Part shown: piece after piece, positions 17,115 to 27,800 of the stretch
Layout of the letters: every line of letters begins with the position of its first letter
Numbering within the stretch: position 1 is the stretch's first letter
DNA from: Bacillus alkalicellulosilyticus
Lineage (GTDB): Bacteria > Bacillota > Bacilli > Bacillales > Bacillaceae_F
DNA: 64,000 nt
Assembly (NCBI RefSeq): GCF_002019795.1
Contig: NZ_KV917381.1
Coordinates: 636,001 to 700,000 of the forward strand
Direction of reading: 5' to 3'
Position numbers and translations under genes: made by a program
The notes under the pieces: model-generated
Database searches by the model: none
What the model saw: only the letters and a program-made list of their open reading frames with translations
Told to the model about the DNA's origin: nothing

Positions 17115-18124
17115 ACGTTGAAATATTAGGGATTTCAGTCTTATGGTTGTTCCTGTTTGGATACGTCATTGTCGCATCAATAGATTTTGGTGCAGGATTT
17201 TTTAATGCATCGACAATTGTGACAAGGAAACACCATATCGTAAATACCGTTATCCAACGTTATTTATCTCCAGTATGGGAGATTACAAATGTGTTTTTAG
17301 TCTTTTTCTTTGTCGGTATGATTGGTTTTTTTCCAAGTACGGCCTATTATTTCGGAACCGTATTACTCATTCCAATTAGTATATCGATTATATTACTTGC
17401 TCTTCGTGGTAGTTATTATGCGTTTGGAACATATGGTACGAAGGGTCATGTTGGGTACACGTTGATGTATGGGGTGACAGGGGTGCTAATTCCGGCCTCT
17501 CTTTCAACGGCTTTAATCGTTTCTCAAGGTGGATTTATTCGTGAAACGGCAACCGGTGGAATTGAACTTGATTATGTTGCCTTGTTTACGAGTCCATTTG
17601 CCTGGTCGATTGTTGTCTTAAGTTTAACAAGTGTTTTGTTTATTTCAGCAAGCTTCTTAGCTTATTACTCTTCAGTTGCAGAGGATAAGGGAGCGTTAAA
17701 ACTGTTTCGAAAGTATACGTGGATTTGGAGCTTCCCGACAATTTTAACGGCACTTGGGATAATTATTGAAATGAGATGGCACAATGTCGTCCATTATGAA
17801 GGATTACTTTCACTTTGGTGGTTGTTTGCCTTATCATTTGTTTGCTTTATCGTAAGTTTAATGTTGTTGAAAAAAGCAAGCTACGGCTGGTCGTTTATAT
17901 TCGTTGTGTTACAATTTGCGATTGCTTTCTATGCGTATGGAGTATCACGATATCCGTATATCCTTTACCCACACTTAACTATATATGATGGGTTTACGAA
18001 TCAAACAATGGCATATGCGTTAGTGACAGTTTTCATATTAGGGCTGTTATTATTAATTCCATCGCTGTATTTAGTGTTTAAGTTATTCATTATGAATAAG
18101 CCTTACATTCAAAAAGGCAAATAA
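17111..18124 (+). CDS. cydB: Cytochrome bd quinol oxidase subunit II (CydB)
   Basis: 337 residues, eight to nine membrane helices. The N-terminus LWLFLFGYVIVASIDFGAGFF and LSPVWEITNVFLVFFFVGM are typical of CydB, with the conserved Asp-Phe-Gly and Trp-Glu pairs. It forms the heterodimer with CydA. Translation is coupled to cydA through a 4-bp overlap, and the cydS peptide begins 12 bp after its stop. Confidence 0.93.
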   Translation: MNVEILGISVLWLFLFGYVIVASIDFGAGFFNASTIVTRKHHIVNTVIQRYLSPVWEITNVFLVFFFVGMIGFFPSTAYYFGTVLLIPISISIILLALRGSYYAFGTYGTKGHVGYTLMYGVTGVLIPASLSTALIVSQGGFIRETATGGIELDYVALFTSPFAWSIVVLSLTSVLFISASFLAYYSSVAEDKGALKLFRKYTWIWSFPTILTALGIIIEMRWHNVVHYEGLLSLWWLFALSFVCFIVSLMLLKKASYGWSFIFVVLQFAIAFYAYGVSRYPYILYPHLTIYDGFTNQTMAYALVTVFILGLLLLIPSLYLVFKLFIMNKPYIQKGK

Positions 18125-18136
18125 GGAGGAAGTCTC

Positions 18137-18238
18137 ATGCACAACTTTTTACTGTTTTACGCACCGTTATTAGTCGTCTGTGTTGCACTGGTCGCCTCCT
18201 TTTTCGTGGCAACGTTAAGCACGAAGTATGAGGAGTAA
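18137..18238 (+). CDS. cydS: Cytochrome bd small subunit CydS
   Basis: A 33-residue peptide (MHNFLLFYAPLLVVCVALVA, then SFFVATLSTKYEE), one membrane helix with a short charged tail. Its length, the FYAP start and its position right after cydB match CydS, the third subunit seen in the Geobacillus bd oxidase structure. AAGGAGGAAG lies seven bases before the ATG. It ends 2 bp before cydD. Too short for usual ORF calling. Confidence 0.85.
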   Translation: MHNFLLFYAPLLVVCVALVASFFVATLSTKYEE

Positions 18239-18240
18239 CT

Positions 18241-19953
18241 ATGAAGTCTTTGCAAAAGCTAGCACGAGCTCAAAAAGGAAAGTATTATGCCCTTTATGTC
18301 ATTGCTATCGCTTTAGCTACAATCATTGTTCTTCAGTCTTATCTTATCGCTTCGATTGTTGACCAGGTGTTTTTAGGAAAAGAAACAACTCAGTTTGTCT
18401 TCCCTCTTTTGTTGGTATTGCTGGGAGTGCTACTTGGAAGAGTAGTGCTCTCGTATGCAAACGGACAAGTTGGAGTTAAGATGGCATCTAAAGTGAAAAA
18501 GGACATTCGCGATAACTTATTACAAAACTATTCAAAAGCTACATTGATAGATTCCTATAAGGGGCAAGCCGGACAAAAGGTAAGCGTCATGCTTGATGTA
18601 GTCGACGAAATAGATAGTTTTTTTAGCAAATATGTTCCGCAGAAAATTCTTACCTCCATTGTCCCTATTGTGATATTAATCGTTATATTTTCTCAGCATG
18701 TTTATTCTGGGTTGATTATTTTAGTCACCGCACCTTTTATCCCGATATTTATGATTATTATTGGTCGAGCGACACAACGTAAGTCGGAGGAACAGCTTGA
18801 TAGCTTAGCTGCTTTTTCAGGTAGATTTCTTGATACGTTACAAGGTCTTGTCAGCTTAAAGGTCTTTGGTCGTTCCACAAAATATAAGGAAGTCATTCAG
18901 GACAGCAGCCTGCAATTTAGAGATAAAACAATGCACATCTTGAAAGTCGCTTTTACTTCATCGCTTATGCTTGAGTTTATATCAATGTTAAGCATTGGAC
19001 TAGTAGCACTTGAGCTAGGATTGCGACTTGTCGTGTTTCAGGAAATTTCTTTTTTTACAGCCTTTTTTATCCTTTTGTTAGTGCCTGAATTCTATTCGTC
19101 GCTAAAAGAACTTGGAAGTGCTTTTCATGCAGGAAGAAGTAGCATGGGAGCTGCTGCAATAGTAGAAGAAGAGCTTGAAAAGAAAGAGCAAGAAGTGGAA
19201 TGGGGAACGAAGAAGGTATCAGATGAACCAATACAACTTCAGTTAAAACAAGTTGGGTTTCAATACAAAAAGGTTGAAAACAGCTTTGCATTGCAAGACA
19301 TTACCATATCAATCCCTCCAAAAGGTCAGGTTGCAATTGTTGGAAAAAGTGGTTCAGGAAAGACAACGTTGCTCCACCTTATAGCGGGACTTCTACCTGT
19401 AGAACATGGAGAGATTACCGTCAATGAACACCAAAGAAATGAACTAGATGAAAAACACTGGTTTTCGAAGATTAGCTATATCACGCAACACCCGTATTTA
19501 TTTGCTGGTACGATTGCTGAAAATATATCGCTTGGTATTAAAGCAACGAAGGAAGAGATAGAATTAGCAGCAGCGAAGGCGGGAATTGATGAGTTAATCC
19601 AAGAGCTTCCACAAGGGTTTGACACGTTAATTGGTGAAAGTGGTAGAGGATTATCTGGCGGTGAAAAACAACGTATTGCTCTGGCTCGAGCCTTTCTTAA
19701 AAAGCCTACTCTTGTTTTATTCGATGAGCCAACAACAGGACTTGATTTATTGACTGAGCAACGCCTCCATGAGTCAATGAAGGAATTAGCCCAAAATGCC
19801 ACAGTTATTACCGTAGCGCATCGTCTTCAAACGATTAAGGATGCACGAAATATCATCTTCTTAGAAAAAGGATTTGTAACGGCCGAAGGAACTCATGAGG
19901 AATTACTATCATCGTTTGCACCATATCAACTACTGTTCTCAAGGAAGGAGTAA
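18241..19953 (+). CDS. cydD: ABC exporter subunit CydD, needed for cytochrome bd assembly
   Basis: 570 residues, one half of the CydDC heterodimer that moves heme-related or thiol compounds across the membrane and is required for bd oxidase maturation. The N-terminal six-helix membrane domain spans about 1-310. The nucleotide-binding domain has Walker A GKSGSGKTTL, Q-loop SYITQHPYLF, signature GRGLSGGEKQRIALARA and Walker B LVLFDEPTTGLD. It begins 2 bp after cydS and runs 5 bp before cydC. Assignment as CydD rather than CydC follows gene order. Confidence 0.9.
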   Translation: MKSLQKLARAQKGKYYALYVIAIALATIIVLQSYLIASIVDQVFLGKETTQFVFPLLLVLLGVLLGRVVLSYANGQVGVKMASKVKKDIRDNLLQNYSKATLIDSYKGQAGQKVSVMLDVVDEIDSFFSKYVPQKILTSIVPIVILIVIFSQHVYSGLIILVTAPFIPIFMIIIGRATQRKSEEQLDSLAAFSGRFLDTLQGLVSLKVFGRSTKYKEVIQDSSLQFRDKTMHILKVAFTSSLMLEFISMLSIGLVALELGLRLVVFQEISFFTAFFILLLVPEFYSSLKELGSAFHAGRSSMGAAAIVEEELEKKEQEVEWGTKKVSDEPIQLQLKQVGFQYKKVENSFALQDITISIPPKGQVAIVGKSGSGKTTLLHLIAGLLPVEHGEITVNEHQRNELDEKHWFSKISYITQHPYLFAGTIAENISLGIKATKEEIELAAAKAGIDELIQELPQGFDTLIGESGRGLSGGEKQRIALARAFLKKPTLVLFDEPTTGLDLLTEQRLHESMKELAQNATVITVAHRLQTIKDARNIIFLEKGFVTAEGTHEELLSSFAPYQLLFSRKE

Positions 19954-19958
19954 CTTCC

Positions 19959-21674
19959 ATGACTGATTTAATAAGCATTACAAAGCTATTAATGAAAAAG
20001 AAAAGGGATGTCATCCTATCAATAGTCTTCGGGTATCTTGCAGGAATTACGGCAGTTGGTCTTTTTGCAGCAAATGGCTATCTAATTTCAAGAGCTGCAC
20101 TAGAACCACCATTATATGTCTTAATTACGATGGTCGCTGTCGTGAAATTTGGTAGCTTTTTACGAGCGACTAGTCGATACGCTGAAAGGTATTACTCTCA
20201 TCGCGCAACCTTTACAATGCTAAGTGAAATAAGGGTCCATTTTTATGAAAAGTTGGAGCAGGTAGCTCCTAAGCTATATCAGAGATTTCAAAGTGGGGAT
20301 TTACTTTCTCGAGTAGTGGGGGATGTGGAAAGTTTACAGAACTATTTTCTACGTGTGCTATATCCGCCGATTCTTATGGTGACGATATTTTTGAGTACCT
20401 TACTATTTATCTCATTTTACTCGATTGACATTGTTATTATCCTAACGATTGGTCTTATTTTAACGGGAATCATTGTACCGGCATGGTTTGCTCAAAAGCA
20501 GAAAAGGATTGGTACCCAAAAAAGAGATGAGCGGGGTAAGCTTTCTACAGAAGTGACAGAATGGTTCTATGGATTTCGAGAGCTAAAGCTTCATTCCCAG
20601 TTAGAGGAAAAAAAACAAAAAGTAACGAATCTATCTACAAATTATATTCATCAGCAAAGTCAAGAAGATACAAAGCTAGTTTATAACCAATCGATTAATA
20701 CAGCAATTGCCCTCGTTATTTCATGGGCTGTGTTAGCCATGGGTGTATTCCTAGTTTCAACTGGTCAACTAGACGGATTATTTCTTGCGATGCTTGTCAT
20801 GGTAAGTATAACGGTATTTGAGCATTCGACTCCAATGTCTACTTTCTCTAATTACTATGAAGAAAGTAATCTTGCTGCAAGGAGACTTCAAAAGGTTTCC
20901 GAAGAGTCGGAAATAAAAACAGACAAGAAACCTGTAAAGTCGTTATCCCATGCTGCGCCTTCAATTGAGTTAAACCGAGTAAGCCTGACTTTTCCCGGGG
21001 AATATCGACACACATTACAAGATGTGAGTCTTCACTTGCCTGCAGGTTCGAAAACAGCTATTGTTGGACCAAGTGGTTCTGGAAAATCGACATTGCTTCA
21101 GTTGCTATTAACTCTTCAAGAACCAAGTCATGGGCGAATCCATATAGATGGAATATCTATAGAAGAGCTAGAAAAAGAAAAACTATGGGAAAAGGTAAGT
21201 ATCATCTTTCAAGAAAATCATTTCTTTTATGGGACGTTAAAAGACAATTTGCTTCTCCAAGATAGTACCTATTCAGATGATCAACTTACCGGTTTATTAG
21301 CGGACGTCCAATTATCAGGGTTCTCATTGGATGACCAAGTGCTAGAAAAGGGACAGAATTTATCGGGTGGAGAAAAACAACGGTTGGCTATGGCCCGAGC
21401 CATAGCTAAGAACGGTTCATTATGGCTTCTCGATGAGCCGACTTCCTCATTAGATACATGGACTGAACGAAAGATATACGAAGTAATGTTTCGTAAAGCG
21501 AAAAGTGCTACGATTGTCCTTGTAAGTCATCGACTAAATGGGTTAGAAGCAATGGACCAAATTGTTGTTATGGACAAAGGTGAGATTGTCGAAACGGGTA
21601 CCTATAAGGAATTGCTCGACAAGAAAGGATATTTTTATAAAATGAAGGAAATAGAACAAAGTGTGATCTGTTAA
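19959..21674 (+). CDS. cydC: ABC exporter subunit CydC
   Basis: 571 residues, partner of CydD with the same design. Six membrane helices are followed by an NBD with Walker A GPSGSGKSTL, signature QNLSGGEKQRLAMARA, Walker B LWLLDEPTSSLD and H-loop VLVSHRL. The early GYLISRAALEPPLYVLITMV is typical of CydC. It is last in the operon and is followed by a terminator. Confidence 0.9.
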   Translation: MTDLISITKLLMKKKRDVILSIVFGYLAGITAVGLFAANGYLISRAALEPPLYVLITMVAVVKFGSFLRATSRYAERYYSHRATFTMLSEIRVHFYEKLEQVAPKLYQRFQSGDLLSRVVGDVESLQNYFLRVLYPPILMVTIFLSTLLFISFYSIDIVIILTIGLILTGIIVPAWFAQKQKRIGTQKRDERGKLSTEVTEWFYGFRELKLHSQLEEKKQKVTNLSTNYIHQQSQEDTKLVYNQSINTAIALVISWAVLAMGVFLVSTGQLDGLFLAMLVMVSITVFEHSTPMSTFSNYYEESNLAARRLQKVSEESEIKTDKKPVKSLSHAAPSIELNRVSLTFPGEYRHTLQDVSLHLPAGSKTAIVGPSGSGKSTLLQLLLTLQEPSHGRIHIDGISIEELEKEKLWEKVSIIFQENHFFYGTLKDNLLLQDSTYSDDQLTGLLADVQLSGFSLDDQVLEKGQNLSGGEKQRLAMARAIAKNGSLWLLDEPTSSLDTWTERKIYEVMFRKAKSATIVLVSHRLNGLEAMDQIVVMDKGEIVETGTYKELLDKKGYFYKMKEIEQSVIC

Positions 21675-21682
21675 TAAATTTT

Positions 21683-21720
21683 AAAAGGTATTCTAAGGGT
21701 GAACCTAGAGTGCCTTTTTT
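21683..21720 (+). terminator. Terminator of the cyd operon
   Basis: AAAAGGTATTCTAAGG and CCTAGAGTGCCTTTTTT form a stem followed by a T run, nine bases after cydC. Confidence 0.7.
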
Positions 21721-21794
21721 GTTTTAAATTCTTTATTTAGAAAAGGTAATAAAAGGTAATCATTCAAAACATTAAGACTATGTCTTATTACCCT

Positions 21795-21810
21795 TTGAAA
21801 GCGTTATCAT
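21795..21810 (+). promoter_or_regulatory. cre site (CcpA operator) before the first cellulase
   Basis: TTGAAAGCGTTATCAT matches the cre consensus WTGNAARCGNWWWCAW at every position. It lies 167 bp before the start codon, probably downstream of the promoter, so CcpA would repress the gene in glucose. The rest of the 21721-21976 gap contains an inverted repeat TTACGAAAACAATTTCGTAA near 21892 and no gene. Confidence 0.75.
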
Positions 21811-21976
21811 TGTCCTTTATCATTTAAAGTGTACAAGCCTCTGTGACTATCTCTTCTCTTTTAATCAACAAGAATAAGGAATATGTACATTTACGAAAAC
21901 AATTTCGTAAAGCCCAAGATTCCTGAGGTAGAAGGGAATTACAGAAGTCTAAACCAATTTATAGGAGGGTAATGTA

Positions 21977-24331
21977 ATGAGAAGACAAGTAAAGAAAAAA
22001 GCACTTGCGGTTCTAATGGTATTTGCAATGCTAGTTTCATTGTTTCCATCTGTTGTAGGCGCAGTTGAATCTGACTATAGTCATTTGATAGTTGATACTG
22101 CAACAAAACCTTCACAAGCCGGAGCTTTAAAAGTTTGTAATGTTAAAAAAGAAGTTGAGAAACCACCTCATGCGGGGGTACCAGGAAAACCTGGACACGC
22201 TGGTCAAAAAGGAAAGCCAGATCATGCAGGTAAACCGTCTAACGCTGGACCACCACAAAAAACACTATGTGATGAGAGCGGAAATCCTATTCAATTACGT
22301 GGAATGAGCACACACGGATTACAATGGTTTGGAGAAATTGTAAACGGTAATGCGTTTGCTGCATTAGCAAATGATTGGGATTCAAACATGATCCGTTTAG
22401 CAATGTATGTAGGGGAAAATGGATATGCTACGAATCCAGGCGTTAAAGATTTGGTATACGAAGGAATTGAACTAGCTTTTGAACATGACATGTATGTCAT
22501 AGTCGACTGGCATGTCCATGCTCCTGGCGATCCAAGAGCTGATGTTTATTCAGGTGCATATGACTTCTTTAAAGAAATAGCTGACCATTACAAGGACCAT
22601 CCAAAGTTTCACTATATTATCTGGGAACTAGCAAATGAGCCAAGCCCCAACAATAATGGTGGGCCTGGTATACCTAACAATGAAGAAGGTTGGCAGGCTG
22701 TTAAAGAATACGCTGAGCCACTCGTAGAAATGCTCCGAGAAAGAGGAGACAACATCATTCTTGTAGGTAGTCCGAACTGGAGTCAACGCCCTGACTTAGC
22801 TGCAGATGATCCAATCGCTGCAAAGAATATTATGTATTCTGTTCATTTTTATACAGGAACTCATCAACCTGGAGATAGTTATCCAGAAGGAACACCAAGC
22901 TCTGAAAGAGGAAACGTAATGTCTAATGCTAAATATGCAATGGAAAATGGAGTAGCTATCTTTGCAACGGAGTGGGGGACAAGCCAAGCAAACGGAGATG
23001 GAGGGCCATACTTAGATGAAGCAGATGTATGGTTGAACTTCTTAAATAAAAATAATATCAGCTGGGCTAACTGGTCATTAACAAATAAGAACGAAACATC
23101 TGGTTCATTCACTCCTTTTGAATTAGGTAAATCAGATGCTACAAATCTTGATCCTGGCGATGACCAAGTATGGTCGATGGAAGAACTAAGTGTTTCTGGG
23201 GAATATGTACGGGCGCGAATTAAAGGTATTCCATATGAACCAATTGATCGTACAAAATGGTCACAAGTGGTTTGGGATTTTAATGATGGGACAACCCAAG
23301 GATTTGGACCAAACGGTGATAACCCGGTCGAAGAGTTAACGGTTAGTAATGAGAATCATGCATTAAAGCTAACGGGACTAAATGCTAGTAATGGGACTGT
23401 TGGGGATGACATTTGGGGGAACGCTCGAATTTCTTCAGATGGGTGGAATCCAAGTGTAAGCATTAAAGGAGCAGAGGAAATACAGATTGATGTTATTGTT
23501 GCTGAGCCTACAACAGTAGCCATTGCAGCAATTCCACAAAGTGCAGCTGAGAACATTTGGTGGGCAAATCCGGTGAATGCAACTGTAAGTGCTGATGATT
23601 TTGAATTACAAGATGATGGCACATATAAAGCATTGTTAACGATTACTACAGAAGAATCTCCAGCACTTGGTGCACTTGGTGAAAGTGAATCAGGATTGTT
23701 GTCTAACTTAGTACTATTTGTAGGGACTGAATTAACAGATGAAGTAGTACTAGATAACATTTCATTTACTGGAACTAAAATAGAACAAGAAGTGATTCAT
23801 GCTCCTAAAGGAGATGCGCAACTACCTGCTGATTTTGAAGATGGTACACGTCAAGGGTTTGATTGGAATCCTGAATCAGGTGTGAAAACAGCACTTACCA
23901 TAGAAGAAGCAAATGGGTCGAATGCTTTGAGTTGGGAATTCGCCTATCCTGAAGTGAAACCAAGTGATGGGTGGGCTTCGGCTCCACGCCTTGAACTCTG
24001 GAAGGATGGAATGGTACGTGGAGATCATGAAAACGTAACATTCGATTTATATGTTAATCCAGCACGTGCTACAGAAGGAGCAATCGCTATTAATCTAGTA
24101 TTTCAACCACCTGCTGCAGGATACTGGGCACAGGGGGGACAATACACTATTGAGTTGTCTGAAATAGAGGATGCTACGGTTACACCTGATGGTTTATATC
24201 ATTACGATGTTAGTATAGCCATGCCAAGTGTCGGAACTGATGTATTATTACGAAACATGGTGTTAATCTTTGCAGATGTTGATAGTGATTTTGCAGGAAG
24301 AGTATATATTGATAATGTGAGATTTGAATAG
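21977..24331 (+). CDS. Secreted GH5 endoglucanase with two CBM17/28 modules
   Basis: 784 residues. A signal peptide (about 1-30, cleaved near VVGAVES) is followed by an unusual linker with collagen-like repeats (63-95) between Cys54 and Cys98. The GH5 subfamily-2 domain (about 100-400) has acid/base Glu221 in WELANEPSPN and nucleophile Glu332 in FATEWGTS. Two CBM17/28 modules follow (about 425-600 and 610-784). It cleaves internal beta-1,4-glucosidic bonds in cellulose or beta-glucans, and the modules bind amorphous cellulose. It ends right after the last module without anchor or surface domain, so it is free in the medium. GGAGGGT precedes the ATG. It is the first of three tandem paralogues. 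Confidence 0.93.
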   Translation: MRRQVKKKALAVLMVFAMLVSLFPSVVGAVESDYSHLIVDTATKPSQAGALKVCNVKKEVEKPPHAGVPGKPGHAGQKGKPDHAGKPSNAGPPQKTLCDESGNPIQLRGMSTHGLQWFGEIVNGNAFAALANDWDSNMIRLAMYVGENGYATNPGVKDLVYEGIELAFEHDMYVIVDWHVHAPGDPRADVYSGAYDFFKEIADHYKDHPKFHYIIWELANEPSPNNNGGPGIPNNEEGWQAVKEYAEPLVEMLRERGDNIILVGSPNWSQRPDLAADDPIAAKNIMYSVHFYTGTHQPGDSYPEGTPSSERGNVMSNAKYAMENGVAIFATEWGTSQANGDGGPYLDEADVWLNFLNKNNISWANWSLTNKNETSGSFTPFELGKSDATNLDPGDDQVWSMEELSVSGEYVRARIKGIPYEPIDRTKWSQVVWDFNDGTTQGFGPNGDNPVEELTVSNENHALKLTGLNASNGTVGDDIWGNARISSDGWNPSVSIKGAEEIQIDVIVAEPTTVAIAAIPQSAAENIWWANPVNATVSADDFELQDDGTYKALLTITTEESPALGALGESESGLLSNLVLFVGTELTDEVVLDNISFTGTKIEQEVIHAPKGDAQLPADFEDGTRQGFDWNPESGVKTALTIEEANGSNALSWEFAYPEVKPSDGWASAPRLELWKDGMVRGDHENVTFDLYVNPARATEGAIAINLVFQPPAAGYWAQGGQYTIELSEIEDATVTPDGLYHYDVSIAMPSVGTDVLLRNMVLIFADVDSDFAGRVYIDNVRFE

Positions 24332-24360
24332 GTGAATTTGGGAACACTCCCGATTAATGT

Positions 24361-24402
24361 GAGGCCACTGAAAAACCCTTTCAGTGGCTCTATTTTTATT
24401 TT
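24361..24402 (+). terminator. Terminator (GCCACTG family hairpin)
   Basis: GAGGCCACTGAAA and TTTCAGTGGCTC form a 12-bp stem followed by TATTTTTATTTTTTTT. The stem belongs to the same family as 968-1005. Confidence 0.8.
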
Positions 24403-24505
24403 TTTTGCTATGTATAGTAATTACGTAATAGTAATGTCATAGCGATATTTACCGAAAGCGTTTTAGTATAATGTGAAAATATTATGTGAATTTATAAATA
24501 ATACT

Positions 24506-24897
24506 CTAGTATTTATGGGGAATGATGATATAATATGTCTTACAAAGAAGATTCTTCATTCATAGGAATATCCTACTAAAACAACAATGAAAGCGCTTAA
24601 TTGGATAACAGAGAATAGTTTTCGAAACTAATCTATGGTGTTGGGTCTTTACTACATATAAAGGGGGGAGGCAGAACGAAAGAGTGCTTACTACGAAAGG
24701 CTAATGTTAGCTTTTTGGTGAAAGGGAAGAAAACGCTTTCGTTAAAAATCCTATTGTTATGAAATTAGTAAAATATCAATCTCATTCTCATTCATGTCCC
24801 CTAACACAACGGTATTACCGAATGTAAGTGGTACAAAAACGGAAAGAAAAAATACAAATACAACACTACTAGTAGTTGTTGTAGGGAGGAAACACTA
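24506..24897 (+). promoter_or_regulatory. Promoter and ~360-nt leader of the second cellulase
   Basis: A CTAGTA -35-like hexamer (24506-24511), a 17-bp spacer and TATAAT (24529-24534) have the same arrangement as before the third cellulase (CTAGCA, 17 bp, TATAAT at 28544-28572). The leader has a cre-like TGAAAGCGCTTAAT (24588-24601, two mismatches), a GGGGGGAGGC tract near 24662, a GAAAACGCTTTCGTT inverted repeat (24729-24743) and no ORF. The region 24403-24505 shows nothing else. Confidence 0.45.
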
Positions 24898-27800
24898 GTG
24901 ATAAAGAGAAAATACAAACGTTTTATTGCTATTATGATGATTCTAACTCTACTGGTTTCTTTGTTCCCACCAGCAGCATTTGCTGATGAAACAAATAGAC
25001 CTATCGGAAGTGAAGAGGGATTTAATTACTTACTTGGAAATGAAAGCGTTAAAAAACCATCAATTGGTGGAAAATTAGATTTACGAGAAATCGATGGGCA
25101 AATGACATTAACAGACCAAAACGGAGAGAAAATTCAACTTCGTGGTATGAGTACTCATGGATTACAGTGGTTTGGAGAAATTGTAAATGAAAACGCATTC
25201 GCAGCGTTAGCAAACGACTGGGGTTCAAACATGATTCGTCTAGCAATGTATGTTGGTGAAAATGGATATGCAACTCGACCTGAGGTAAAGAATTTAGTTT
25301 ATCAAGGTATCGAATATGCATTTGAACATGACATGTATGTTATTGTAGACTGGCATGTTCATGCTCCTGGAGACCCAAGAGCACCAATTTATGCAGGAGC
25401 ATATGATTTCTTCGAAGAAATTGCGGATGCATATAAAGATCACCCTAAATTCCATTATATTCTTTGGGAATTAGCAAATGAGCCAAGTCCGAATAGTAGT
25501 GGTGGCCCTGGTATCACAAACAACGAAGCAGGTTGGGAAGCCGTTAAAGAATATGCTGAGCCAATTGTAGAAATGCTTCGTACTAAAGGTGATAACATTA
25601 TCATCGTTGGTAACCCGAACTGGAGCCAACGTCCTGACTTAGCAGCAGACAATCCTATTGATGCTACTAACGTTATGTATACAGTTCACTTTTACACAGG
25701 TACACATTTACCATCTGCAACAAGTTTCCCAGAAGGTACTCCTTCGAATGAAAGAGGAAATGTAATGGCTAATGCTAGATACGCTCTTGAAAATGGAGTA
25801 GCCGTATTTGCTACTGAGTGGGGAGTAAGTGAAGCTAGTGGTGACAATGGTCCTTTCTTATATGAAGCTAATGTTTGGTTAGAATTTTTAAACGGTAATA
25901 ACATTAGTTGGGCTAACTGGTCATTAACTAATAAAAACGAAACTTCTGGTTCATTTACACCATTTGAGTTAGGTAAATCAGAAGCAACTAGTCTTGATCC
26001 TGGTCCAGACCAAAAGTGGGCACCAAAAGAATTAAGTCTTTCTGGTGAATATATAAGAGCGCGTATTAAAGGTATCCCTTATGAGCCAATTGACCGTACA
26101 AGAGAAGACTACTCAGTTGTAGTGTGGGACTTCAATGATGATACTACACAAGGGTTTGGTAAGAACATTGATAACCCAGTTACTGGATTAACAGTAACAA
26201 ATCAAGAAAAAGCGTTAAAACTTACTGGATTAAATGCTAGTAATGGTGTTACAGGCGACAACATTTGGGGAAATGCACGAATTTCTTCTGACGGCTGGAA
26301 TCCAGGGGTGGACATTTTAGGAGCTGAAACGATTACAATTGATGTATTTTCTTCGGCACCAGCTACCGTTGCTATTGCGGCAATTCCACAAAGTGCAGGT
26401 GCAGAAATTTGGTGGGTAAATCCTACTAATTCGACTGTACAACCTGAAGATTTTGTACTACAAACTGACGGTTCTTACAAAGCGGTTTTAACAATTACTT
26501 ATGAACATTCTCCAACATTGAAACAAATCGCTGAAAGCACTGTTTCCAACGATTTAAGTAACCTAATACTATTTGTTGGTACAACTGGTACTGATGAAGT
26601 TTTACTTGATAACATTACATTCAATGGAAACCGCGTAATCCCAGAAGGACCGCCTGTTGAGCATGCTGAAAAAGGCGATGCCAAGCTTCCATCTGACTTT
26701 GAAGACGGAACACGTCAAGGTTGGGATTGGGACGGTGGATCTGGAGTTAAGACTTCACTTACAATAGGTGAAGCAAATGGTTCAAACGCATTAACATGGG
26801 AGTATGCTTATCCAGAAGTAAAACCATCTGATGGTTGGGCTTCAGCGCCACGTTTAGCTCTTTGGAAAGAAGGGTTAGTTCGCGGAGATAACAAATACTT
26901 TGCATTTGATTTTTATATTGACCCAGTACGTGCTACTGAGGGAGCAATTTCAGTTAACTTAGCATTCCAACCACCTGCATTAGGATTCTGGGCACAAGTA
27001 CCGGGAACGTTCCAAATGGAGTTGGATTCATTAGATTCAGCACAAAGAACGGCAGATGGACTATATCATTTTGAAGTTAAAATGGATGTAAGTACGGTTG
27101 AAAATTTACAAGATGATACATTCTTAAGAAATATTTTACTAGTCTTTGCAGATGTTGAAAGTGACTTTGCAGGAAGAGTATACGTTGATAATGTAAGATT
27201 TACTAATGATGGACCAGTTGTAACTGACCCAGTAGATCCAGTAGAACCTGTTGATCCTGTAGACCCAGTAGATCCTGTAGATCCTGTAGACCCGGTAGAT
27301 CCAGTAGATCCTGAAGTACCAGTTGAGGAATCAATTGAGGTTACTAGTCCTGGTCAATTAATTGCGAATAACAACGTTTATGGTCTAGAAAAAGCTGCTA
27401 AGGCGGTAACAATTAGTGTAGATGTACTACAACAATTACCTGCAGGAGCTAAAATTGAGTTTAATAACTCAAAGGCAAAAGCATTAGTTCCGGTATCTGT
27501 TCTTTTAAGTAAAGTTGTCGAGCCAGTACACGAGCCAATCATTGAGCCGGTATACGAACCTTTAGCACAACCAGTTGTTGAAATTAATGTAGAGGAAGTA
27601 CTAGAAGAAGCTGTAACTGAGGTTGTTGAAAATGAAGAAACAACTGAAGAAGAAGCAGTAGAAGAAGTGGTTGGACCTACTACTGAAGTTATAGAAGAGG
27701 AAAGTAATGAAGAAGCTACACCAGTAGTTGAATCAATTACATTTAACTTCGGAGATGACATTTCTGGTTCAGTATCTGCACCAGAAGGAACAGTAGCTAG

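Noticed and set aside
24454-24470. cre-like ACCGAAAGCGTTTTAG upstream of the second cellulase
   Set aside because: It departs from the cre consensus at several core positions, so I do not list it.
27378-27761. Minus-strand frame of 127 codons, Ser/Thr-rich
   Set aside because: Shadow of the acidic region of the second cellulase; composition mirrors Glu/Val codons on the other strand.
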